From a virus: DNA of 36,318 nt. Within the stretch, counting starts at the first letter, position 1; every line of letters begins with the position of its first letter. Shown here in pieces: positions 17,651-24,559 of the stretch. The notes below the pieces were generated by a model. The model saw nothing but the letters and a program-made list of their open reading frames with translations, was not told where the DNA came from and searched no databases. The translations under genes and the position numbers were made by a program. The stretch spans positions 1 to 36,318 of the IMG/VR virus record IMGVR_UViG_3300035698_002075; one strand, 5' to 3'.

Positions 17651-19723
17651 TTACCTTTTTTTAAATATATCTAACACTTCATCAAGGTTAGGGGGTGTTA
17701 AATTATTAATATGAAAGTAACTAGGCATACCTAGTAAGATTTTATTTATCTGCAACCCTGATTGTATTCTAGGGTAATACTGTTCAGCACTTTCTGACTT
17801 TAGATGTATAGGTTCTATCCTTCGAGATTCTAAAAGAATAGCAGCTACATCGATATCTATTCTACCCCCTAATAACTCTTCCATTACACGGTCTATCTCT
17901 TCAGCCAGTTTATTACTACGCTCCATGAGCTTATCTATCTCTTCCATCATATCTTTTATGATATCTTGAACTGCTTGAGAGTATCCCTGTACCAGACCTG
18001 AAAACATTTCTAGAGTAGCATTTAGATTTAATGTACCTGTATACAAAGATACAACTGCTACCGCTATTATTACCCATTTAGCCCACTCTGCTCCTAAAGA
18101 ATCTACTAGTAATATTGCGGCATATTTCAAAGCTATACTTATTATAAACTGCAAGCTTATCGCTATAGTAATAGCTACTGCATAGGATACTCCAAGAGCA
18201 GCTACTATACTAGGTGCTGCAGTTCCTACAGTTAGTACTGTAATTATAATAGCTGCTACTACTAATATGAAACTAAATGCACTTGTTTCATACCACTTCT
18301 CTTTTCTTTTATCAAAAGTACTTATAGTTAAATACATACTAGAGTGGAATAATTTATTTCTGTCAGCTAACTTCATTGTTTTAACAATACGTCTATGAAC
18401 AGGAATCATCATAAGTGTGGTGTCGTTAGCACTATCTTCTAAATTAATATCAATAGTGTGTTTGCCATATATATAATCGATACTCATTAAGCCATACACA
18501 AATACAGTACGAATGATATTAGGTCCTGCCTGATACTGATAAGTAACTCCGCTTCTTTCAGATTCAAAAAGTCTAATACCTAACACATCTACCATAGCAG
18601 CACGGTCTTGGATATCAAAACTAACGGTAGCTTCTTCTAAGACACCTGCAGTGTCTACTGAGGTAATATACTGATAGTTTAAAGCTGTTCTATAAGAACC
18701 GTCTTGAATAATAATGTCCGTATGAGGAGGTACTACACTTTGAGGAGAAGACAACCACCTATCAAATTTACTTTTAGAGTTAATATTGGCTTCATATAAA
18801 GAATAAAAGTATCGTGCCAAGTACTCAGTAACTATTCGGGTGTTATCTCTTATATTTACTTTTACCCCAAAAGTAACAAAGTCGATGTTATCTACATTTT
18901 CATTTGCGTTAATACTGGCCCCTAAATCATCTACATTGAGGGTTAGTTTTTTCATCATAAATTTACTGGTTTTATATAAAGAAGTTTCTTTCTTATCTTC
19001 TGCTACCATATCTACGTTATCCATACGTATGGGCACTACTGGGTAATATGGACTTACTTCTTCGGTACTGGCGTTTAGTTCTATAGAAGGGTGAGTATTG
19101 GTGCCTAACTCATAGGTCCATAATACGTCCTCAGTGGACGTAGAATGAGAGAACGTTATATGTAGGTAGCTTTTATCGGGTATAAAGTTAACAACAGTTT
19201 CTGTGACCCTCACGGACTCCTGTGCATTCTCAGCAAGAAATACCAATTCAACCTGGTTTACGTCTATAGAATTCACATCTACCAGGAGTACCGTACCTGC
19301 CATACCTGCAGGAGGGCTACTTACAATATCAGTAGCGGGGTCGTATCCGTATTTACTGGCTAAAATACTTTGAGCAAATACACGAGCATCTGCTACATCT
19401 TGGCTTACTCGGGTTACCTTTATTGAAGAAAACAAAGGAAATTCCGTTATAAGTACTGGTAATATTTTTAATATAGATACTGCAGAATGGTCTGAACTAC
19501 CTTCAGGTAATCCATTGGTATAACTATTTTTACCATAAACGTAATAACGTTCTGCCATGGAATACATACCTTCCATGTGTGAACGTAAAATAGTTTCAGA
19601 TATAGAAACACGAGAAAGTACTGCAGATAGGACGGCTTTTCGGTTGGAATCATCTGCCTCTTCCAGCAAACTTACGTGCTGGGTAGAGACATTAATAATA
19701 GTCTTTCTGCTAAAGAAGCCCAT
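17651..19723 (-). CDS. Virion protein with central membrane-helix belt (ejection channel candidate)
   Basis: A 690-residue protein. The N-terminal ~470 residues look beta-rich and soluble. Residues about 484-565 hold three to four strongly hydrophobic helices (FSFILVVAAIIITVLTV, YAVAITIAISLQFIISIAL, KWVIIAVAVVSLY). They are followed by an acidic coiled coil at about 575-620 (MMEEIDKLMERSNKLAEEID) and a short basic C-terminus. Such a belt within a virion-gene cluster fits a protein that enters or spans the host inner membrane during genome delivery. The gene sits in the unit with the muramidase protein and vRNAP. It corresponds in position to one of N4 gp53-gp54. I do not recognise the family; a holin-like function is unlikely given the size. 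No other domain is visible. Confidence 0.62.
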   Translation of the reverse strand: MGFFSRKTIINVSTQHVSLLEEADDSNRKAVLSAVLSRVSISETILRSHMEGMYSMAERYYVYGKNSYTNGLPEGSSDHSAVSILKILPVLITEFPLFSSIKVTRVSQDVADARVFAQSILASKYGYDPATDIVSSPPAGMAGTVLLVDVNSIDVNQVELVFLAENAQESVRVTETVVNFIPDKSYLHITFSHSTSTEDVLWTYELGTNTHPSIELNASTEEVSPYYPVVPIRMDNVDMVAEDKKETSLYKTSKFMMKKLTLNVDDLGASINANENVDNIDFVTFGVKVNIRDNTRIVTEYLARYFYSLYEANINSKSKFDRWLSSPQSVVPPHTDIIIQDGSYRTALNYQYITSVDTAGVLEEATVSFDIQDRAAMVDVLGIRLFESERSGVTYQYQAGPNIIRTVFVYGLMSIDYIYGKHTIDINLEDSANDTTLMMIPVHRRIVKTMKLADRNKLFHSSMYLTISTFDKRKEKWYETSAFSFILVVAAIIITVLTVGTAAPSIVAALGVSYAVAITIAISLQFIISIALKYAAILLVDSLGAEWAKWVIIAVAVVSLYTGTLNLNATLEMFSGLVQGYSQAVQDIIKDMMEEIDKLMERSNKLAEEIDRVMEELLGGRIDIDVAAILLESRRIEPIHLKSESAEQYYPRIQSGLQINKILLGMPSYFHINNLTPPNLDEVLDIFKKR

Positions 19724-19726
19724 AAT

Positions 19727-20593
19727 TTATAATACAGGTACCACTACCGGACATGTAGCAGGCTCCGTAGCAGGTTCTGGGGTAAGTTCTGTATACACTA
19801 CTGCGCTAGGTTGCCCAAGGACATTGTCATTCTTGGGTTCGTGCTCAGCAGCTTGATTAGCAACCCCTGCAGACAGTGCACTAACTGCGGCTGAAACAGC
19901 AGCAGGTGTAATACCCCAGTCTGCTATAGTACCTCCAAAATCATCTAAACCTGCATTACTTTGTAATACAGCAAAAGCATCTAACATGGCTCTAGCATTT
20001 TGTTGTTCCGATAAACGAAGATAGCCATTAGATTGGTTACGATACATGCCTCTTTGTTGCCCTGTAATACCTTGTACAGTGACACCATCTACTGTATCCC
20101 ATATTTGAGCTTCTTCTGTTTTAGTTTTTTGAACGTACAGTTTAATTTCAGCATCTATTTTAGCAATTTGTTTAGTAAGTAAATTACCTTGTGTTTTAGA
20201 GTTGGCAGTATCTTGTAAAATACTGGCATTACCTGCTTCCAGTTTTTTAATTTCGTTCTTTAGTAAACACTCACGGTACTTAGCATTAAATACCTCAAAG
20301 TCTTTTAAGGTTTTGTCTGATTCTAGTATCTCGCCTTCTTTTATTAAGTTGGCTTTTTGTATCTCTAGAATAGAATTTTCAAGACTAGTAGTTTCTTTTT
20401 CTAAGAGAAACCTCACGGACTCTGCCATAGTACTCTGCAAGGCGCCTAAATAAACACTGGCATAATTTACTGAAGTAATACGTTCTGCTGAGTATTCTGC
20501 TTCTAAGTGAGCCTTTACAGAACGCATTAGTTCATCAAATACGCCTGTACCTGTAGTTTCGTTTGTAGTTAGGTCATCAATAGTTATAGTCAT
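19727..20593 (-). CDS. Virion protein, longer paralogue of the neighbouring 132-residue protein
   Basis: A 288-residue protein. Its first ~75 residues share a clear pattern with the gene just upstream: TTNETTGTGVFDELMRSVKA followed by an EYS..RI....YA.VYLG block, then a long coiled-coil segment (about residues 60-150). The middle (WDTVDGVTVQGITGQQRGMYRNQSNGYLR) is Gly/Gln-rich, and the rest is helical with a Pro/Thr/Val tail ending CPVVVPVL. It is in the virion transcription unit between the capsid and ejection genes, with a 1-nt TAATG overlap to the 132-residue gene and 3 nt to the membrane-belt gene. The likely role is a structural or tail-tube component; the function is not known to me. 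Confidence 0.62.
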   Translation of the reverse strand: MTITIDDLTTNETTGTGVFDELMRSVKAHLEAEYSAERITSVNYASVYLGALQSTMAESVRFLLEKETTSLENSILEIQKANLIKEGEILESDKTLKDFEVFNAKYRECLLKNEIKKLEAGNASILQDTANSKTQGNLLTKQIAKIDAEIKLYVQKTKTEEAQIWDTVDGVTVQGITGQQRGMYRNQSNGYLRLSEQQNARAMLDAFAVLQSNAGLDDFGGTIADWGITPAAVSAAVSALSAGVANQAAEHEPKNDNVLGQPSAVVYTELTPEPATEPATCPVVVPVL

Positions 20594-20991
20594 TATCCGT
20601 GAAATCCGTTGTGGTTTTTAAGATTGTCAGTTTCTTCTATTAATTTAAGAAGAGTTTGGTTACCTATTTCGATGTCTATCAAAGCTTTTGTTTTATTAAG
20701 CTCTAACACTTGATTTTGTATTTGAAGGTTTTGTAACTCAAGATTGGTTTTTTCTTGGTTTAGGGCATACATCATGGATTTATCTATAATGTTGTTCATT
20801 GTCCCTAAATAGACTTGTGCGAAGTCATTACCTGTAATCCTTCCTTTGGTATATTCTTCTGCTAAATGCACCTTACAGGCTCTCATTAGAGAGTCGAATG
20901 TACCAGTACCGTTCAAAGTACCTGTAGTCATATCACTTATATTTATTTCTAAAGGTACGGGTGTAATTGGAAGTACTGGTACGGTAGCCAT
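20593..20991 (-). CDS. Virion protein, shorter paralogue of the neighbouring 288-residue protein
   Basis: A 132-residue protein. Residues about 15-85 match the neighbour's N-terminus (MTTGTLNGTGTFDSLMRACK, then EEY..GRI....FAQVYLG). After that comes a coiled coil with Gln/Asn/Leu heptads (LELQNLQIQNQVLELNKTKA) and a short polar end. It lacks the neighbour's C-terminal ~150 residues. The two genes overlap by 1 nt (TAATG), and the stop of the upstream HeH/LEM-like gene directly abuts this ATG. The arrangement looks like tandem duplication with loss or gain of the C-terminal part. N4 has, as I recall, five genes between vRNAP and capsid and this phage has six, so this copy may be the extra one. 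It is presumed to be a virion component. Confidence 0.6.
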   Translation of the reverse strand: MATVPVLPITPVPLEINISDMTTGTLNGTGTFDSLMRACKVHLAEEYTKGRITGNDFAQVYLGTMNNIIDKSMMYALNQEKTNLELQNLQIQNQVLELNKTKALIDIEIGNQTLLKLIEETDNLKNHNGFHG

Positions 20992-21519
20992 TTAAACAGA
21001 ATCCTCTAAGGTTTGTTGAGAGACTTGACGTTTCTCGATATTAGCCACTTCTTGCGGAGTTAATTGGGCCAATCTAGCTACATTGTAGCGAGGCTCTAAA
21101 GAAGAAACCATCTTGGTAATACCAAACTGTTCTTTCCCGGGTATCCATGCTTGATACTTAGACTCTTCCATTACGTTTACTAATATCTGAGGCATGAGCC
21201 ATGGCTTATTAAATTGAACAAACTTCTTTACGGTACCTACTAAGCTATTACTTGCCATAATATAAGTACCCGCTCTTTTCTTCATTGTAGGGTCAAAGCA
21301 GGTTACACGTACTCTAATTAAAGCAGTAGATTCCTTACGCTTACGTGCTCGTTTTTCTTCTTTAGTTTCGCCTTTAACTTCTCGGATTACTTTAGTAGAT
21401 TTAGCTATGATGGCTGCATTTACTTTTTCTTGTAATTTTACTTCTCCAATATTGGGAGAGAAAGTTATACCTAATTCGGTTGCTTTTGCTTTTAATGTGA
21501 CTAACGCTTCTTTACTCAT
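20992..21519 (-). CDS. HeH/LEM-like domain protein next to the capsid gene
   Basis: A 175-residue protein. Residues 1-36 (ALVTLKAKATELGITFSPN, then GEVKLQEKVNAAI) have the helix-extended-loop-helix pattern of HeH/LEM domains, common in phage proteins near capsid genes. A basic linker (KEEKRARKRKE, about 50-62) joins it to a beta-rich domain of about 95 residues (STALIRVRVTCFDP, then GTYIMASNSLVGTV, with KPWLMPQILVN). It is the first gene of the transcription unit that follows the capsid terminator, and its position matches N4 gp55. The RBS AAAAAGGT stands before the ATG. It is likely a virion or head-completion component, though this is inferred; the HeH part may bind DNA or another virion protein. 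Confidence 0.6.
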   Translation of the reverse strand: MSKEALVTLKAKATELGITFSPNIGEVKLQEKVNAAIIAKSTKVIREVKGETKEEKRARKRKESTALIRVRVTCFDPTMKKRAGTYIMASNSLVGTVKKFVQFNKPWLMPQILVNVMEESKYQAWIPGKEQFGITKMVSSLEPRYNVARLAQLTPQEVANIEKRQVSQQTLEDSV

Positions 21520-21555
21520 AATCCTACCTTTTTAATTATTTTACCTTTTCGGTCG

Positions 21556-21597
21556 TTCTAGAAACCCTTCCAGAAACTTAGTAGCTAAATGCTACTA
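21556..21597 (-). promoter_or_regulatory. Operator-like direct repeats and inverted repeat in the gap after the capsid gene
   Basis: The 123-nt gap 21520-21642 is one of the largest in the window. On the plus strand it has two direct repeats, TTCTAGAAAC (21556-21565) and TTCCAGAAAC (21568-21577). Each holds a near-palindromic TTCYRGAA core and the centres are 12 bp apart. Next to them is a perfect 7-bp inverted repeat, TAGTAGC-TAAAT-GCTACTA (21579-21597). The layout after a terminator and before a new gene suggests a control region. A weak -10-like TAAAAT lies near 21540, but no good -35 pairs with it. Confidence 0.4.
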
Positions 21598-21600
21598 CCT

Positions 21601-21623
21601 AAAAAGGGAGCCGAAGCTCCCTT
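21601..21623 (-). terminator. Strong intrinsic terminator after the major capsid gene
   Basis: On the minus strand, 8 perfect pairs (AAGGGAGC/GCTCCCTT) close a TTCG tetraloop (written CGAA on the plus strand, 21612-21615), and the stem runs into TTTTT. It lies 20 nt past the capsid stop. A UUCG loop with a GC-rich stem and U-tract is the textbook form. It ends the upstream late transcript and separates the capsid from the ejection-protein unit. Confidence 0.88.
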
Positions 21624-21642
21624 GTTTAGTACTACTTAGTTC

Positions 21643-23082
21643 TTACCACTCAGCAACAGTTTTAACAACTGCTATACGCTCAGGACGAGTCACTAATGAA
21701 CCATAGAACCAAGTGATTGAACTGAATCCAGTCAATCCATATGGGTCTAGTAAGTCAGCAGTTTCTTTACCCGGCATCTTGTTGATGATAGAAAACTTAG
21801 AAGTTTTTCCGTCAGTCTGGAAACCGATACTATTGAAAGCATCATTACCTACTACTAGCATTGGGAATACATCATATTTCCCACCAGTTTCGCGGTAACC
21901 ATCATTAGTGCTAACATCAGCACCTGCGCCTGCCCAATGCATCATTTCTTGTGCCACTACGATAGTGAATTGACCTACTTTACCAATCTCACCCATTATA
22001 GTAGAACCAGCAGATGCATACTTCTCAATAGAAATAAACGCAGAACCTGCAACACCGTCAATACCTGCCATGCGCTCAACCATAGGTTGAAGCTCAGAGC
22101 CAATGTACATTATACGAGTTGCGCGTACTGTACGAGTATCCGTAAGACGTGAACCTGTTATAAGCTTGGTATCTTTTTCACAACGGTTATTATCTAAATC
22201 AATAGACAGTTTCATTAAGTCAGTATAAGTAACTAAATCAACTGCACCTGCTTCACCTGATATTTCAGTCGTTCCTGTAGCATCACCTGCAAAACGGATA
22301 AGACCTGCACCATTAAGTAAATCAATCTGAATAGCATCTTCAGTTACTTCATGAGCAGCATTCATCATTTCACGTACTTGATGCATATGCAATTCAGCAT
22401 CTGTATCGAAGTCTAGTGAGTCTTTAGTCCAAGTACGGTAGAAACCAAAACGTTCAAATGAACCAGTAAGTTCAATACGTCTACCACCGATACGGTTCTT
22501 TTGACCACCATTCTCGTCTAAACGAGGAAGCTTATCTGTAACAGTACCTACGTCTTTAGAAGAACCGTACATGTTACCAGCAGACATAACAGTATCGCGG
22601 GTATCGTCAACAGCGGTACCTTTTGATATTGCATCTGCTTTAGCAGCAGCATAATTAGCACCTGTAAAGCCAAGTTGATTAACTAAGATATCTAAAGCTC
22701 GTGCTTCTGCTGCTGTAGTTGCAGCACCTGAGTTTGCTCCAGTACCTAAGGCGTATAGAGTTTCATAAATATTCTCTATACCAGTACCTGCGTTACCAAA
22801 ATCACCTATAATTTTGATAGTCTTTTCTTGTTCTACTTGCAAACCTTGTGCATCAATACCTTCATCGTTGATGTTGGCATCATCTAACACAGGAATGTAG
22901 TGGTAGCGTTTAATAGTTTTACCCATATGTTTGGGCATGTTTATTGAAGATACAATAGGAGAGAATACTGCTTTTTTAGCAACTTCTATCAACGCTTTAC
23001 GTTGATATTTCCACATGTTGAATTGTTCGTCACCTATACTAGAAGGTGTTCCACCAATCGGGTCGTTATATTGAAGGGCCAT
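21643..23082 (-). CDS. Major capsid protein, N4 gp56 family
   Basis: Main head shell protein, expected HK97 fold, 479 residues (N4 gp56 is nearer 400). The family pattern is visible: an N-terminal helix (NMWKYQRKALIEVAKK), then GKTIKRYHYIPVLDD with a nearby N/D-E-G (NDEGIDAQG), the FGFYRTWTKDSLDFDTD segment before the long spine-helix region (HMHQVREMMNAAHEVTEDAI), and a C-terminal domain with alternating strands. A low-complexity Ala-rich stretch at about residues 115-155 may be an insertion. The gene is preceded by the scaffold-like gene (11-nt gap, RBS AAGGT) and followed by a strong terminator. The identity is well supported by pattern and gene order, since two genes separate it from the portal as in N4. 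Confidence 0.9.
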   Translation of the reverse strand: MALQYNDPIGGTPSSIGDEQFNMWKYQRKALIEVAKKAVFSPIVSSINMPKHMGKTIKRYHYIPVLDDANINDEGIDAQGLQVEQEKTIKIIGDFGNAGTGIENIYETLYALGTGANSGAATTAAEARALDILVNQLGFTGANYAAAKADAISKGTAVDDTRDTVMSAGNMYGSSKDVGTVTDKLPRLDENGGQKNRIGGRRIELTGSFERFGFYRTWTKDSLDFDTDAELHMHQVREMMNAAHEVTEDAIQIDLLNGAGLIRFAGDATGTTEISGEAGAVDLVTYTDLMKLSIDLDNNRCEKDTKLITGSRLTDTRTVRATRIMYIGSELQPMVERMAGIDGVAGSAFISIEKYASAGSTIMGEIGKVGQFTIVVAQEMMHWAGAGADVSTNDGYRETGGKYDVFPMLVVGNDAFNSIGFQTDGKTSKFSIINKMPGKETADLLDPYGLTGFSSITWFYGSLVTRPERIAVVKTVAEW

Positions 23083-23093
23083 TTTATATTACC

Positions 23094-24164
23094 TTATAAT
23101 CCTGAGCCGTACTTTCTTTCAAATTCTTCGTCAGATAAGTCAGCTATTGCATATTGCTCTTTGACTCTGGGGTTTCCCCTTGGAGTCGCTGCAGCACGTT
23201 TTTTGTCATTAACATCATTGGGTATGTTTTTCTTAACTGGAGGGGGTATATCAACACTTGCATTGGCTGGGTTAAAAGCACCCTGAGCATTCATAGCGTC
23301 ACCTACAGTCCTGTAAGCTGTATAATCATCAACACCATACAGTTTCCCTAACATTCTTTCTCTATCAACACCTGCACTAATTTTCTCATATATACCACTT
23401 TCTACATGAGCATTGATTGTGCGGATATCAGCAGGAGAAGAAGCCAGAGCTTTTCTACTTGATTCATCCCACTTATTGCCAATGATATCAATCGTGGTAG
23501 CATAAGCACTAGAGTCTTGCAAGTCCTCTAAAACGTTATCCAATTGCACTTGTTTATCATCTACAGTGTAAGCATTAGGCTTATAATCAATATCAGATTC
23601 AACGTCTATATCCATAGGATTTAGTTCTGAATCTTTTAACAACTTAGCAATAGCCTCTGGATTTTTCTTATCCAAGTCTATTAAATAACTAAGCTTTGTT
23701 TCATCTAACAAGTTATTGGACTGTAACATCTTAATAAACTTTTGGTCTTTTTTAGCTTCGACCATCTTCTTATTAAATCCAGCACCCATACTCATTAGCT
23801 GTCTTACTTCTTCTGAGTCACCAGGGGTCACCATTCGACCATTGGCTTTAAACTCAGCCATTATTTTATCATACTCTGCTGCTTTGTCTAATGGTGTACC
23901 CTCAGGAGCTTTATTTAGCTCTCCAGGGGCTTGTTCGACATTATCCAATACATCTGTCGCCTCTCCTGAGTTCTCCTCTGCATTTGCTTCCTGCGTGGGT
24001 TCCTGCATCGATTCGAAATCCATCTTTTCGAATTCTTCATCGCTCATTCCCCTATCAAAATCAACAGAACCCGTTTCTTCTTCTTTTTGTTCGACTTCTT
24101 GTTGATTTTCTATATCATTAATAACGTCTTCGTTCTCTACTTCATTAAGTATTTCATTAGACAT
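23094..24164 (-). CDS. Capsid scaffold-like acidic protein (N4 gp57 position)
   Basis: A 356-residue protein. The first 75 residues are very acidic and low complexity (NEVENEDVINDIENQQEVEQ and more Glu/Asp runs), then comes Pro/Gly/Ala linker, and helical segments around residues 100-270. The end is short and basic with an aromatic tail (KRAAATPRGNPRVKEQYA, then EEFERKYGSGL-like). An acidic N-terminus, helical middle and basic C-terminus immediately before the major capsid gene is the common form of phage scaffolding proteins, whose C-terminus binds the capsid protein. It overlaps the previous gene by 1 nt (TAATG). No protease motif is visible. Scaffold role is inferred from composition and position. 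Confidence 0.65.
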   Translation of the reverse strand: MSNEILNEVENEDVINDIENQQEVEQKEEETGSVDFDRGMSDEEFEKMDFESMQEPTQEANAEENSGEATDVLDNVEQAPGELNKAPEGTPLDKAAEYDKIMAEFKANGRMVTPGDSEEVRQLMSMGAGFNKKMVEAKKDQKFIKMLQSNNLLDETKLSYLIDLDKKNPEAIAKLLKDSELNPMDIDVESDIDYKPNAYTVDDKQVQLDNVLEDLQDSSAYATTIDIIGNKWDESSRKALASSPADIRTINAHVESGIYEKISAGVDRERMLGKLYGVDDYTAYRTVGDAMNAQGAFNPANASVDIPPPVKKNIPNDVNDKKRAAATPRGNPRVKEQYAIADLSDEEFERKYGSGL

Positions 24165-24502
24165 TATACGCTCCCCCTAATTAACTCTTCTCGCGTAAGT
24201 TCATTTTGCTTAATGGCATCTGCTGCCATAATACCTGTAATTCTTTTAGTACGTAAATACTCCCCAAATACGGAAATACCTAACATGTCTGCATCTAACT
24301 TTGCTTGCTTTTCTGGAGTTTGAAAACTCTTATCTGCTTTAAGCATGACTAATCTAGCAGCATCATCTCTAAAATAACCTTCAGTAACCAATTCGATAAA
24401 TTCAGGGTCGGCTTGGAATTTAGTAACCAGTTGTCCTAAGCGAACCTTTTTAATGGCTTCTTCTATTTCTATTTCAATTTCTTGTATATCGTTATTTAAC
24501 AT
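24164..24502 (-). CDS. Small helical protein between portal and scaffold (N4 gp58 position)
   Basis: A 112-residue protein, mostly helical by composition (IQEIEIEIEEAIKKVRLGQL, later EKQAKLDADMLG). It has no membrane helix or catalytic motif. It starts 57 nt after the portal stop with a good RBS (GAAGGAAT) and ends in a 1-nt overlap with the scaffold-like gene. Two genes, this one and the scaffold, lie between portal and capsid, the same number as in N4. I do not recognise its function; a head assembly or head-completion role is inferred only from place. Confidence 0.58.
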   Translation of the reverse strand: MLNNDIQEIEIEIEEAIKKVRLGQLVTKFQADPEFIELVTEGYFRDDAARLVMLKADKSFQTPEKQAKLDADMLGISVFGEYLRTKRITGIMAADAIKQNELTREELIRGSV

Positions 24503-24559
24503 TTTAATTCCTTCGAGTGTCCTTGCCTTACTAAAAGTAAGACTAAGTTTATGACCTAA

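Noticed and set aside
24528-24542. CTTAC/GTAAG hairpin between the portal and the next gene
   Set aside because: Only five pairs, with no T-tract on the minus strand; not enough to call a terminator.
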